59,504 nucleotides of DNA from Candidatus Aphodenecus pullistercoris. GTDB taxonomy: Bacteria; Spirochaetota; Spirochaetia; Sphaerochaetales; Sphaerochaetaceae. The notes below the pieces were generated by a model, which saw only the letters and a list, made by a program, of their open reading frames with translations, did no database searches and was not told the DNA's origin. Where the stretch lies: positions 1 through 59,504 of the forward strand of contig JADIMU010000054.1 of NCBI GenBank assembly GCA_017694495.1, in the 5' to 3' direction. Position numbers and translations under genes: made by a program. Positions 33,446 to 46,256 of the stretch are shown one piece after another (within the stretch, counting starts at the first letter, position 1; every line of letters starts with the position of its first letter).

Positions 33446-34474
33446 TCAGTTTCCGTAGACGATGCGGATGCGGGCCTCGCTCCTGAGCTCGTTGACCATG
33501 TCGTTGAGCTCCTCGTTCATGGCCGTCTGCATGTTGACCTGGGAAAGGTACTCTGTGATGTAGTCGCGCACAGTGTAGTCGACATCGGGCTGGATCCTGT
33601 CGTCGAGGCCCAGAAGCCTGGCGTCGTTGTGGACGTTCACGCGCACGATGTGGTAGCCGGCGGCGGACTCGATGCACTCGCTGACCTGGCCGAGGGGCAT
33701 GGCGATGACGCTGTCGACGAAGTCGTCACCCCACAGCTGGCGCACGACAGTGTTGTCGCTGGACAGCCAGCCCATGACACCGCCGCTTGCCTTGCTCTCC
33801 TCATCCTCGGAGTACTGGTTGACTGCGGCCTCGAAGGTGAGTGTTCCAGCCTGGATCTGGTCGGCGACGCCCTGCAGCATGGCCTTGTTGGCCTCGTCGG
33901 TCGCACTGTCTCCGGTCTTGCCGATGTAGACCTGGGCGAAGAGGACGTTCTCGGCCTGGGTGAAGCTGGTCGCGTTCCTTCTGTAGAAGGTCTCGACCTC
34001 CTGGGCGGAGGGAGCGTAGCTGCGGCTGTTGAGCGCGTCTCCCCTCTCCTGCATCAGGTAGGTCTGGAGGATGTACTGGTTGCCGAGGGCCTCCTTGTAG
34101 GCGTCGACGCTGCCATAGCTCTGGATGGCCATCTGGTCGAACTGCTCGTCGGTGACGGTACCGCCGGACTGCTGGATGTAGGAAGCCTTCTGCTGGCTGT
34201 AGAGCGCATCCTTCTGGGCGTCGGTGACAGTCACGCCGTCCCTCTCGGCACCCTGGAGGAAGACCTCATCGTTGATCATGATGTTCAGCACGGCAAGGGC
34301 CTGGTCCTCGCTGGCGCCGAGGCTCTGCATCTGGGCGTTGAGCTCAGCGTTCGTGATGACCTCGTTGCGGATCAGGTTGACGGTGGCGGCCGCACTGTTG
34401 TTGTTGGGCACGGCGAAGGCGATTGTGGCGCACAGGGCCACGACTAGGACGCTTAGAATCTTCTTGGTGTGCAT
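33446..34474 (-). CDS. Periplasmic SurA/PpiC-type peptidyl-prolyl isomerase and chaperone
   Basis: 342 residues. Signal peptide MHTKKILSVLVVALCATIAFA (about 1-21), a SurA N-terminal helical domain (about 28-190, including VNLIRNEVITNAEL), and a rotamase/parvulin domain (about 195-300, with EAVNQYSEDEESKASGGVMG and GYHIVRV). It likely helps unfolded outer-membrane proteins across the periplasm to BamA. AAAGGAACC lies upstream of the ATG at 34474. Confidence 0.85.
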   Translation of the reverse strand: MHTKKILSVLVVALCATIAFAVPNNNSAAATVNLIRNEVITNAELNAQMQSLGASEDQALAVLNIMINDEVFLQGAERDGVTVTDAQKDALYSQQKASYIQQSGGTVTDEQFDQMAIQSYGSVDAYKEALGNQYILQTYLMQERGDALNSRSYAPSAQEVETFYRRNATSFTQAENVLFAQVYIGKTGDSATDEANKAMLQGVADQIQAGTLTFEAAVNQYSEDEESKASGGVMGWLSSDNTVVRQLWGDDFVDSVIAMPLGQVSECIESAAGYHIVRVNVHNDARLLGLDDRIQPDVDYTVRDYITEYLSQVNMQTAMNEELNDMVNELRSEARIRIVYGN

Positions 34475-34478
34475 AATA

Positions 34479-34904
34479 CTAAAGGTTCCTTTCCACATTA
34501 AGTCTCTTGCCGAGGGCATAGGCCACATCGGGCTTCTTGAGGACGTCGGAGAACTTGAGGTACATTCCCTCGCCCTCCATGGCCTTCATGAGCAAAGATA
34601 ACGTTTTCTGGCTCCTTAGGCCACCCTTCACGACGAAGGCAAAGCACCTCTTGCCGCTGATCTGGCCGGCGCGGGAGAGCGTCGTCCTGACGACCTCGGG
34701 GATTTTGCCTCCCAGTCCGCTGGTCGTGTTGCATCCGACGACGATGTAGTCGTAGAAGCTGAGCTTCCGGTCGCCATCGGTGTACATGTTGAGGATGTCG
34801 ACGCTGTGCCCCTGCTCCTCAAGTCCCTTTGCAAGGGCCTTGACGACCGCATCGAGCGAGCTGTCGTTCCTGTCCTTTCCTGCATATAGGCAGCAGACTT
34901 GCAT
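34479..34904 (-). CDS. Flavodoxin-like fold protein
   Basis: 141 residues from the ATG at 34904, behind AGGAGGAAAAAAGGAA. The pattern is a small flavodoxin: a first strand MQVCCLYAGKDRNDSSLDAV with a phosphate-loop-like turn, YDYIVVGCNTTSGLGGKIPE, and a third strand KRCFAFVVKGG. FMN binding is plausible, but the first loop is atypical. It lies 4 nt before the SurA-like gene. Confidence 0.6.
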   Translation of the reverse strand: MQVCCLYAGKDRNDSSLDAVVKALAKGLEEQGHSVDILNMYTDGDRKLSFYDYIVVGCNTTSGLGGKIPEVVRTTLSRAGQISGKRCFAFVVKGGLRSQKTLSLLMKAMEGEGMYLKFSDVLKKPDVAYALGKRLNVERNL

Positions 34905-34930
34905 TTCCTTTTTTCCTCCTATGACGCAGA

Positions 34931-34954
34931 CGCCGACCCCACGGGGAGTCGGCG
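34931..34954 (-). terminator. Intercistronic hairpin after secG
   Basis: A GC-rich stem (CGCCGAC / GTCGGCG plus an inner CCC/GGG) between secG and the flavodoxin-like gene, without a T run on either strand. It may be an mRNA stability element rather than a terminator. Confidence 0.35.
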
Positions 34955-34975
34955 CCATGATGCATTACAGTTGTT

Positions 34976-35323
34976 CTACTCGCTGACTGTGGCAGTCTCG
35001 GCGGCAGCATCCGCGGCAGGAGCCGGGGAGGCGTTGTACCAGGCGTCGGGCTGGACACTGGCAGCCGTGTCGAGCAGGCTGGACGAAGCGTCAGTCTTGG
35101 TCGTCAGGCCAACAAGGAGGGCCAGAACGACGAAGGCGATCGCAAGGATCGTGGTCGCCTTGGTCAGGAACTTTGACGAACCGGTGCCGAAGGTCGAGTC
35201 GGACGAACCGCCGAAGATTCCTCCCAGGCCCTGGGACTTCTCGTCCTGGACAGCCACGAGGAAGATCAGCAGAAGTGCCGATATCACAAAGAGAACGAGC
35301 AGGATAATGCTTAAAACACCCAT
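34976..35323 (-). CDS. secG: Preprotein translocase subunit SecG
   Basis: 115 residues. Two membrane helices (about 3-25 and 58-78) flank the conserved loop QGLGGIFGGSSDSTFGTGSS. The C-terminal tail is Ala-rich. Part of the SecYEG channel. It follows tpiA by 15 nt, matching the common gapA-pgk-tpiA-secG order. Confidence 0.93.
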   Translation of the reverse strand: MGVLSIILLVLFVISALLLIFLVAVQDEKSQGLGGIFGGSSDSTFGTGSSKFLTKATTILAIAFVVLALLVGLTTKTDASSSLLDTAASVQPDAWYNASPAPAADAAAETATVSE

Positions 35324-35338
35324 TTCAATACTTCCACC

Positions 35339-36097
35339 TTACTTGTCATAAGTTATGATGGGCAGGAACTTCTCGACGGAAAGCGATGCGCCGCCGACGA
35401 GGGCACCATCGATGTTTTCCTTTGCCATCAATGCCTTTACATTCGAGGCATTAACGGAACCACCATACTGTATTATGAGCTTTTGCGCAATATCATCGCT
35501 GTACATCTTCGCGATCTGGCCCCTGATGAAGGCGTGGGCGCTGTCGGCGTCCTCGGGAGTGGCCGTGCGTCCTGTGCCGATGGCCCAGACGGGCTCATAG
35601 GCGATCGTGATGTGCTCCATGTCCTCGGCCTTGACGTCCTTCAGTCCGCCAACAAGCTGTGTGGAAAGGACTTCCTCAAGCTTGCCAGACTCCCTCTCCT
35701 CCAGCGTCTCGCCGACGCACAGGACGACGTCCATGCCCTCCTCGAGGGCTAGAAGGAGCTTGCGGTTGATGAATGCGTCATCCTCCTTGTAGTAGCTCCT
35801 CCTCTCGCTGTGGCCGAGGATGACTGTCGTGACACCCAGGTCCTTCAGCATCTCAGGGGCGACCTCGCCAGTATAGGCGCCGCTCTTGTGGTCGTTCATG
35901 TTCTGGGCGGCGACGATGATCGAGCTGCCGCGCAGGGCCTCGACGACCGCGGGAATCGTGACGAAGGGGGGAGCGACCATGATCTTGACGTCGGCTCCGG
36001 CCTCGGCTGCGGCCTTGGCCAGCTCGGCGGCGTATGCCGCTCCGGCGCTGGGCGTCATGTTCATCTTCCAGTTGCCGGCAATGTATGCTTTTCTCAT
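35339..36097 (-). CDS. tpiA: Triosephosphate isomerase
   Basis: 252 residues. Interconverts DHAP and glyceraldehyde-3-phosphate. Has AGNWKMN (catalytic Lys), VILGHSERRSYYKE (catalytic His), AYEPVWAIGTGRTA (catalytic Glu and loop 6) and YGGSVNASN. Third gene of the glycolytic run. Confidence 0.97.
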   Translation of the reverse strand: MRKAYIAGNWKMNMTPSAGAAYAAELAKAAAEAGADVKIMVAPPFVTIPAVVEALRGSSIIVAAQNMNDHKSGAYTGEVAPEMLKDLGVTTVILGHSERRSYYKEDDAFINRKLLLALEEGMDVVLCVGETLEERESGKLEEVLSTQLVGGLKDVKAEDMEHITIAYEPVWAIGTGRTATPEDADSAHAFIRGQIAKMYSDDIAQKLIIQYGGSVNASNVKALMAKENIDGALVGGASLSVEKFLPIITYDK

Positions 36098-36118
36098 TTC
36101 TCTACCTCAGTTGAAGTT

Positions 36119-36147
36119 CTCCGGCAGGCATGCGTCACCTGCCGGAG
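36119..36147 (-). repeat. Intercistronic inverted repeat between pgk and tpiA
   Basis: A perfect 10-bp inverted repeat, CTCCGGCAGG / CCTGCCGGAG with a 9-nt loop. No T run follows on the minus strand, so an mRNA processing or stability hairpin is more likely than a terminator. Confidence 0.5.
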
Positions 36148-36163
36148 ACCTGGTCAAAAGCCC

Positions 36164-37342
36164 TTACTTCTCCAGGGCCTTGATGCCGGGAAGGACCTTG
36201 CCCTCGAGGAACTCGAGGGAGGCGCCGCCACCGGTCGAGACGTGGCTGATCTTGTCGGCCAGACCGAACTTGTTGATGGCCGCGACGGAGTCGCCACCAC
36301 CGACGACGGTCGTCGCCTTGCTCTCTGCCAGGGCCTTGGCGACCTCACCGGTGCCCTTGGCGAAGGCGTCGAACTCGAAGACACCCATCGGGCCGTTCCA
36401 GACGACGGAAGCGGCATCCTTGAGGGCGTCCTTGATCATGGCGACGGTCTTGGGACCGATGTCCATGCCCATGAGGTCGTCAGGAATGTTGTCGCTGTCG
36501 ACAAGGATGGGCTCGGCAGTCTCGCTGAACTCCTTGGCGCAGACGTTGTCGACGGGAAGGATGACCTTGACGCCCTTCTCCTTCGCCTTCTCGAGGAAGG
36601 CCTTGGCTGTGTCGACATAGTCGGGCTCGAAGAGGCTCTTGCCGATCTTGCCGCCCAGGACGCTGATGAAGGTGTAGGCCATGCCGCCGCCGATGACGAT
36701 CGTGTCACAGGTCCTGACGAGGGACTCGAGGACGGTGATCTTGCTGGAGACCTTGCTGCCGCCGATGATGGCGACGAAGGGCTTGGCGGGGTTCTCGAGG
36801 AGCGGAGCCATGAACTTGACCTCCTTCTCGATCAGGAAGCCGGCATAGCTGGGCAGGTAGTGGGAGACACCCTCCGTGGAGGCGTGGGCGCGGTGGGCGG
36901 TGCCGAAGGCGTCGTTGCAGTAGATGTCGCCGTAGCTGGCCAGAGTCTTGGCGAACTCGGGGTCGTTGCCCTCCTCTTCCTTGTAGAACCTGACGTTCTC
37001 CAGGAGGAGGACCTCACCCGGCTTGAGGGCCTTGACCTCGGCCTCGACCTCGCTGCCGATGACATCGGGGGCGAGCTTGACGGGGACGCCGAGCAGCTTC
37101 TCGAACTCCTTGGCGATGGGGGCCATGGAGAAGTCGGGATTCTTCTGTCCCTTCGGGCGGCCGAAGTGGCTCATGACGACGAGGCTGGCACCCTGCTCGA
37201 GGATGTACTTGACAGTGGGCAGAGCCGCCTTGATCCTGGTGTTGTCGGTGACGACACCGTTCTTGAGGGGAACGTTGAAGTCGACGCGGATCAGGACTCT
37301 CTTGCCCTTGAGGTCGGCTTCCCTGATTGTGTTGAGCTGCAT
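36164..37342 (-). CDS. pgk: Phosphoglycerate kinase
   Basis: 392 residues. Transfers phosphate from 1,3-bisphosphoglycerate to ADP. Has [45 protein letters not shown] and [15 protein letters not shown]. The ATG at 37342 is preceded by GAGAGG. It starts 17 nt after an intrinsic terminator, so its expression should depend on readthrough from gapA. Confidence 0.97.
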   Translation of the reverse strand: MQLNTIREADLKGKRVLIRVDFNVPLKNGVVTDNTRIKAALPTVKYILEQGASLVVMSHFGRPKGQKNPDFSMAPIAKEFEKLLGVPVKLAPDVIGSEVEAEVKALKPGEVLLLENVRFYKEEEGNDPEFAKTLASYGDIYCNDAFGTAHRAHASTEGVSHYLPSYAGFLIEKEVKFMAPLLENPAKPFVAIIGGSKVSSKITVLESLVRTCDTIVIGGGMAYTFISVLGGKIGKSLFEPDYVDTAKAFLEKAKEKGVKVILPVDNVCAKEFSETAEPILVDSDNIPDDLMGMDIGPKTVAMIKDALKDAASVVWNGPMGVFEFDAFAKGTGEVAKALAESKATTVVGGGDSVAAINKFGLADKISHVSTGGGASLEFLEGKVLPGIKALEK

Positions 37343-37358
37343 GATATACCTCTCTTTC

Positions 37359-37387
37359 AAAAAAGGGCCCGCCTCGTCGGCAGGCCC
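37359..37387 (-). terminator. Intrinsic terminator between gapA and pgk
   Basis: Minus strand stem GGGCCTGCC / GGCGGGCCC (one G-U pair), loop GACGA, then six T. It lies within a same-strand run of glycolytic genes, with no promoter seen between it and pgk, and would lower pgk-tpiA-secG output relative to gapA. Confidence 0.75.
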
Positions 37388-37434
37388 ATTCGTCATTCGG
37401 GCTTTACGCCGGAATGTCGCACGATGGCTGGATC

Positions 37435-41170
<3,736 letters not shown>

Positions 41171-41173
41171 CGC

Positions 41174-41734
41174 TTAGGCGTCCTTGTCCTCCGAGAGGCT
41201 GACGGAAGAGGAGAACTTCTTCGCGACCAGGAGCAGGAGTGCGCTGCCGATGATGGCGATGATGACCGTGTTGGCGACTGTCGTGACCTGCTGCTGGACG
41301 AGGGACTTCATGAAGGGCTCGCCATAGGCGATGACATCGAAGACGACGGACACGCCGTAGCCGACGAAGTTGGCGACGAGGGCCATGACGGTGTTGATGG
41401 CGGTCTCCCTCCAGCCGAAGACGCCCTTCTCAAGGCTGTGCTTCGTGAAGAGGGGGTAAAGTCCCATCAGGGCGCCGACGATGGCGCTGCCGAGGGCCCA
41501 GCTGAACCAGATCTGGCCGTAGACCAGGTCGGTGATGCAGTGGCCGATGAAGCCGACCAGGGCGCCGACGACGGGTCCCCAGAGCGCGGCGAAGAGCGAG
41601 AGGATCGCCATCGCGGGCTTGAGGTAGGTGTTCGTGAACACGGGGATGGACAGAAGTCCACCGAAGCCGTAGAGGGCCGCGCCGATCGCGATGATGACGA
41701 CGGCCTTCACATAGTTGATGTTCTTGTTTGCCAT
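41174..41734 (-). CDS. ECF transporter substrate-specific component (UPF0397-like)
   Basis: 186 residues, about five membrane helices. The pattern AVVIIAIGAALYGFGGLLSI, then LSLFAALWGPVVGALVGFIG and HCITDLVYG fits the UPF0397 family of S components. TGGAGGATAGAT precedes the ATG at 41734; the longer frame is not used. It sits between the SAM hydrolase and the fused A-A-T module, so the substrate may be related to adenosine, methionine or SAM salvage (inference). Confidence 0.8.
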   Translation of the reverse strand: MANKNINYVKAVVIIAIGAALYGFGGLLSIPVFTNTYLKPAMAILSLFAALWGPVVGALVGFIGHCITDLVYGQIWFSWALGSAIVGALMGLYPLFTKHSLEKGVFGWRETAINTVMALVANFVGYGVSVVFDVIAYGEPFMKSLVQQQVTTVANTVIIAIIGSALLLLVAKKFSSSVSLSEDKDA

Positions 41735-41757
41735 ATCTATCCTCCAGATAGTGTGTT

Positions 41758-42636
41758 TCAGATCTTCTCCAGCCTGATGACCCAGCCCAGGCCGGTGCCG
41801 ATGCGGTAGCTGTCGGCGAAGGAGCCCTGGCTGACGGCGACGCCGACGTTCAGCAGGCTGTTGATGTAGACGAGGGCCTCGCCCTTCTCCACCTCGGTGA
41901 AGTTGCGGCACACGGGCAGCGTGTAGCCGTAGACTGTGCGCCCATCCTTCATGATCGTGACGCGGACCCTGTCTCCATAGTGGACGCCATAGCTCTCGAG
42001 CATCGTGTCGGGGATGTTCGTCCAAAGCGAGCCGTAGCGGGTGTCGAGGATGTCGACCGAGCCCCAGATCGCGCCGTCCTTGACGACGCTGTCCTGGACT
42101 GGGAGCATGACGGGCGTCCTCTCCAGCTCGGGACCGACCTCGTCGAAGGTGATTGTTCCGCTTGCAAGGCGCGCTCCGGTGTAGGCGTAGACGTCGCGCC
42201 CATGGAAGGTGTAGCTGCGCTGGCTGTCCTTGAGGCGGTTGACGGCCTCGCTGATGCGGCGGCGCTCGAGGATGCCGACCTGGCGCTCGACATGGGTCAG
42301 CGTGCCGTTGTCAGGCGTGACGACGATGTGTCCGCTGGCAGTAAGGACGGCCACGGACTCCCTGTCGCTGCCCACTCCCGGGTCGACGACGCAGACGAAG
42401 ACCGTTCCAGGGGCCCAGTAGGTCATCGCCTGGATGAGGCGGTAGCTCGCCTCCCAGATGTTGAACTGTGGAATCTCGTGGGTAAGGTCCTCGAGGCGCA
42501 GCGAATGGCACACTTCATCGGCGACGCCGTGCATGGCGCTGACCGCTCCGTCGGCCGTACCGAAATCCGACATGAAAACGACAGTGCCCCTCTTCGTCCA
42601 GGGGGCGCTCTTCTTCAGATCTTCAAGCTTTGACAT
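41758..42636 (-). CDS. SAM hydroxide adenosyltransferase (SAM hydrolase, DUF62)
   Basis: 292 residues. Family members hydrolyse S-adenosylmethionine to adenosine and methionine, related to fluorinase and chlorinase. Visible: VVFMSDFGTADGAVSAMHGV (metal/SAM Asp), ALT-like VCVVDPGVGSDR, VTPDNGTLTHV and TFHGRDVYAYTGARLASG. It begins the three-gene ECF unit, 23 nt before the S component. Confidence 0.88.
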   Translation of the reverse strand: MSKLEDLKKSAPWTKRGTVVFMSDFGTADGAVSAMHGVADEVCHSLRLEDLTHEIPQFNIWEASYRLIQAMTYWAPGTVFVCVVDPGVGSDRESVAVLTASGHIVVTPDNGTLTHVERQVGILERRRISEAVNRLKDSQRSYTFHGRDVYAYTGARLASGTITFDEVGPELERTPVMLPVQDSVVKDGAIWGSVDILDTRYGSLWTNIPDTMLESYGVHYGDRVRVTIMKDGRTVYGYTLPVCRNFTEVEKGEALVYINSLLNVGVAVSQGSFADSYRIGTGLGWVIRLEKI

Positions 42637-42644
42637 GACCAGAC

Positions 42645-43109
42645 TTATAGCACAGATTCGAGTTCTTTCAAAAGGGCCTCCTGCCGGATGAGCATGGGCT
42701 CCTTCTGGAAGTCGTTCGTCTCATGGTCGGCACCCGAGAGGTGGAGGATGCCGTGGATGATGAGCCTCAGGAGCTCCTCACGGTCGCTGGAGGCGAACTG
42801 GGCGGCGTTCTCCTTCATGCGGGCAGTGCATATCAGGATGTCGCCCCACTCCTTCTCATCCCCATCCATGGAGACGGGTGGAAAGTCCTCTCCGTCAGTC
42901 AGGGCGAAGGTCAGGATGTCCGTGACGCTGTCGATGCCGCGGTAGGCCGCGTTCTCGCTCCTCATCGTTTCCTCAGTCACGAAGCTCAGCGAGAAGCAGC
43001 CTTCGGCGAGGATCTTCTCCCCGACCCAGGAAGCGGCCTTCCTGACCAGGTCCTCGTCAGCGTCCTTCCTCAGCTCCTCGTCCTCGTAGATGATGTCGAA
43101 GTCAATCAC
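42645..43109 (-). CDS. ybeY: Endoribonuclease YbeY
   Basis: 154 residues. Single-strand RNase acting in 16S rRNA maturation and ribosome quality control. The zinc site is HGILHLSGADHE (about 115-126), with TDILTFALTDGE earlier. It starts with GTG at 43107-43109, overlapping the upstream gene by 4 nt. The PhoH, HD-protein and YbeY neighbourhood is conserved widely. Confidence 0.94.
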   Translation of the reverse strand: MIDFDIIYEDEELRKDADEDLVRKAASWVGEKILAEGCFSLSFVTEETMRSENAAYRGIDSVTDILTFALTDGEDFPPVSMDGDEKEWGDILICTARMKENAAQFASSDREELLRLIIHGILHLSGADHETNDFQKEPMLIRQEALLKELESVL

Positions 43110-45328
43110 TCCCCACCCTCCTTTGTGTACTGTATCCTCATGTGGTCGCGTCCGAAGGCCTGGTGGACGAAGACGCGCTTGATCTTCTCGATCTCGGCCA
43201 TGGAGAGCATGCAGTCGTCCAGCTGGTTGCCGTTCATCTTGCCCACCAGGATCGAGGTGAAGAGCTTCTCGTAGCGCAGCGTCGTCGGCTTCTTCAGCGT
43301 GCGGCTTGCCGCCTCGAAGCAGTCGGCCAGCATGACGATGCCGGCCTCGCGGGTCTGCGGAATCTCCGCGTTGTAGCGGAAGTCCTCCTCATTGACCTGT
43401 ATGGGCGTGCGGGAAGCCTTGGCCTCCTCCATCGCCTTGTTGTAGAAGAAGCTGATGATGTCGTTGCCGTGATGCTGCTCGATGATGTCGAGGACCTCCT
43501 GCGGCAGACCGACCTCCTTGCCCTTCTCCACGCCGAGCTTGACGTGGCTCTTGATGACCGCCGCAGAGAGCGTGTACTTCATCTCGTCGTGGACGTTCGG
43601 TCCACCACCCTGGTTCTCGATGAAGTACTCAGGGTGGTCGCTCTTGCCGATGTCGTGGTAGAGGCCGCCGACCTTGGCGAGCTCGGCGTTGGCTCCGATC
43701 TCCTTGGCGGCGTTGTAGGCCATGTCGGAGACGTTGACAGAATGGTTGTAGGTTCCGATCGCCTGGGTGCGCAGGCGCACCAGCACGGGGCTGTCCGTGC
43801 TGCTGAGCTCATGGAGGCGGAAGACCGTCGGGATGTTGAGGAAGTGCTCAAGCAGTGGCAGCAGCAGACCAATCAGGATGTAGCTCAGCGCCACGTTCAT
43901 CGTGACGGCGATGACCTCCTGGAAGAGGATGGCCAGAGGCTTGTCGAGGATGAAGTGGAAGACGACAGTGATGAAGATGTTGGCCAGGGCCGTGTAGAAG
44001 CCCTGGTAGAGCATGTCGAGCCTCGTGACGGAGAAGCGCATGAACAGGAGCGAGACCTCGATCGAGAAGACGAGGTAGAAGAAGGTCATGGCCCCCGTCG
44101 TCGGGAAGAAGAGGATGAAGCACGAGTAGACGGCTCCGGCGACGAAGCCCATGCGCTTGCGGCTGGTCAGCTGGCTCATCAGGAGGGGCAGGAAGAGGAA
44201 GGGGATGATCTGGTCGACCATCTGGGACTGCTGCTGGAAGAAGAAGGTCACGAGGTAGCTCAGGATGAGCACGATGGCCAGTGTGATCAGGAAGATGTAG
44301 GTGTAGACGATGACACGGTACTTGCGCTCGATGAAGCTCGAGATGAAGTAGAGCGCGACGTAGAGGATGACGGCAAGGAAGATGAAGCGGCCGATCAGCT
44401 GCAGCGGCGAGACGTCGACGCTGATGCCGTTGATCATCCTGATCGTCTGGAGGGCCTGCTCGGTGACGATCGTGTCATAGCGCAGGATGTAGTCGCCCCT
44501 GTGGATCTCGGCCTGGACTGTGGGAGTGCTCTCCCTGGCCTCCCTCCTGAGATCCTCCGTCGTCAGGGCGTTGTACCTGACGTTGGGCTCGACGAGGCTG
44601 GCCACGAGACGCGAGAGGAGGTCGAAGCCGCGGGCCGACATCTTGATGTCGTAGTCCTTGAAGTAGTCGATCAGCCAGTCGACGATGCCATCCTCCCCTA
44701 CGAGGGAGGCCGTGTCGACGATGCGGCGCGCGAGGGACGAGACGGCCTCGTCAGGCAGCTCGGCATCGACGCTCGTATAGCCTTCCTGGGAGATCTGGGC
44801 AAGCTCGGTTGACGAAAAGAGTCCAGTCTGCAGCAGGGCGAGTACGCTGTCGTCGAGGATCAGGGAGAGGGTCGTCCTCTCCTCGGCGTCGAGCGCGTTC
44901 CAGACCTCGAGGAAGGAGTTCCGGTCGATTCCATCCGATGGCAGGGCGGCAAGGATGCGCTCCTCATCACCGCTTTCGAGGGCCTGGACGAGGGCGCGCG
45001 TCAGCGCGAGGCTCCTGACGGACTCGGCGTATGAGAAGTCGAACTGGGGCAGGACTGCGGCGGCGCGCCGCTCGCGCAGCTGGCGGGTCGCGATCTCATC
45101 GTCGAAGGAGAAGTCGTAGGGCGCCACGACATCCTCATTGGCAAGCTCTCCCGGCTGGTAGTCGTAGACGAGCTCGACGCTGTACAGGGCGTTGGATTCG
45201 CTGAGGATTGGAATCAGGACGCCTAGGACGACGTTGAGGAGGAAGAGGAGACAGAGGATGAGCACTGTCCGGGGACGGTACTTGTCGACTCCGTCAGAGA
45301 GCAATGGGCTTGTAGTCTTCAGCGCCAC
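43106..45328 (-). CDS. pgpH: 7TM-HD phosphohydrolase (PgpH-like, c-di-AMP type)
   Basis: 740 residues. One N-terminal membrane helix (about 18-38), an extracytoplasmic 7TMR-HDED domain (about 50-290), a block of seven helices (about 295-490) and a C-terminal HD domain with HDIG in GGLYHDIGKSDHPEYF (about 555-570). Relatives degrade c-di-AMP. It starts with GTG behind AGGAGG and overlaps the phoH 3' end by 10 nt and ybeY by 4. Confidence 0.9.
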   Translation of the reverse strand: MALKTTSPLLSDGVDKYRPRTVLILCLLFLLNVVLGVLIPILSESNALYSVELVYDYQPGELANEDVVAPYDFSFDDEIATRQLRERRAAAVLPQFDFSYAESVRSLALTRALVQALESGDEERILAALPSDGIDRNSFLEVWNALDAEERTTLSLILDDSVLALLQTGLFSSTELAQISQEGYTSVDAELPDEAVSSLARRIVDTASLVGEDGIVDWLIDYFKDYDIKMSARGFDLLSRLVASLVEPNVRYNALTTEDLRREARESTPTVQAEIHRGDYILRYDTIVTEQALQTIRMINGISVDVSPLQLIGRFIFLAVILYVALYFISSFIERKYRVIVYTYIFLITLAIVLILSYLVTFFFQQQSQMVDQIIPFLFLPLLMSQLTSRKRMGFVAGAVYSCFILFFPTTGAMTFFYLVFSIEVSLLFMRFSVTRLDMLYQGFYTALANIFITVVFHFILDKPLAILFQEVIAVTMNVALSYILIGLLLPLLEHFLNIPTVFRLHELSSTDSPVLVRLRTQAIGTYNHSVNVSDMAYNAAKEIGANAELAKVGGLYHDIGKSDHPEYFIENQGGGPNVHDEMKYTLSAAVIKSHVKLGVEKGKEVGLPQEVLDIIEQHHGNDIISFFYNKAMEEAKASRTPIQVNEEDFRYNAEIPQTREAGIVMLADCFEAASRTLKKPTTLRYEKLFTSILVGKMNGNQLDDCMLSMAEIEKIKRVFVHQAFGRDHMRIQYTKEGGE

Positions 45329-46248
45329 TTTTCATCCTCCTGCCCCTGGTAGCATGCGATGATCGCCTTGACCAGGCGTGAACGGATTATGTCCGCACCA
45401 TTGAATTGTACCACAGCAAGGCCTTCGATGTCATGGAGGATGGAGAGGGCCTCGACCAGACCGCTGCCCGTCTTCGGCGGCAGGTCGATCTGCGACAGGT
45501 CGCCGGTGACGATGGCCTTGCTGTCCTCCCCCAGACGGGTCAGGAACATCTTCATCTGGCCCCTCGTCGTGTTCTGGGCCTCGTCCAGGATGACGATGGA
45601 ACGGTTCAGCGAGCGGCCACGCATGTAGGCCAGCGGGGAGATCTCGATCTGCCCCGCCTCCTCCATCCTCCGGATCTGGAAGGGACTGATGAAGTACTCC
45701 ATAGAGTCGTAGAGCGGCTTGAGGTAGGGATTGAGCTTCTGGGCCAGGTCTCCCGGAAGGAAGCCCAAGCTCTCGCCCGCCTCGACGACAGGCCGGGTCA
45801 GGACGAGCTTCTGCCTCCTGCCCGAGAGGACCTCGCTGAGGGCGTAGCCTATCGCGATGAAGGTCTTGCCAGTGCCGGCAGGTCCCGTGGCGAAGACGAT
45901 CTGCTTCTCCTCGAGGGCTGCAATATACTCCTTCTGCCTCCGGCTCTTGGGCCAGAGCGTGCGTCCTGCGACGGAGATGCCCTGCCTTTCAGGGCCTTCC
46001 TCCTCTTCGTCGAGGGCCTTCCACTCCATGTAGAGCTCGGCCTCGCTGAAGGGCTCGACCCGGTCCTCCGCCAGGCGCTGGAGGCGCTCGACGAAGGCAG
46101 GAAAGCGCGTCTGGTCCCGGCTGCCCGACAGCCGGTTGCCCTTGCTGTGCAGCTCTCCTCCGTAGAGGAACTCCAGATAGGCGAGGTTCGAATCGTTTAT
46201 TCCCAGAAGCTTCTCCATCTGGGCCATATCCTTGAAGTAGACGGTCAT
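45319..46248 (-). CDS. phoH: PhoH-family ATPase
   Basis: 309 residues. Walker A GPAGTGKTFIAIGYAL (about 119-134), Walker B IVILDEAQN (about 213), and the family segment AYMRGRSLNRS. PhoH-like proteins are thought to act on RNA together with YbeY. GGAGGTAT precedes the ATG directly. Confidence 0.93.
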   Translation of the reverse strand: MTVYFKDMAQMEKLLGINDSNLAYLEFLYGGELHSKGNRLSGSRDQTRFPAFVERLQRLAEDRVEPFSEAELYMEWKALDEEEEGPERQGISVAGRTLWPKSRRQKEYIAALEEKQIVFATGPAGTGKTFIAIGYALSEVLSGRRQKLVLTRPVVEAGESLGFLPGDLAQKLNPYLKPLYDSMEYFISPFQIRRMEEAGQIEISPLAYMRGRSLNRSIVILDEAQNTTRGQMKMFLTRLGEDSKAIVTGDLSQIDLPPKTGSGLVEALSILHDIEGLAVVQFNGADIIRSRLVKAIIACYQGQEDEKWR

Positions 46249-46256
46249 ATACCTCC

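Noticed and set aside
43142-44812. 556-codon plus-strand open frame
   Set aside because: Antisense shadow of the HD-domain gene; runs of Asp, Glu, Val and His arise from reversed codons.
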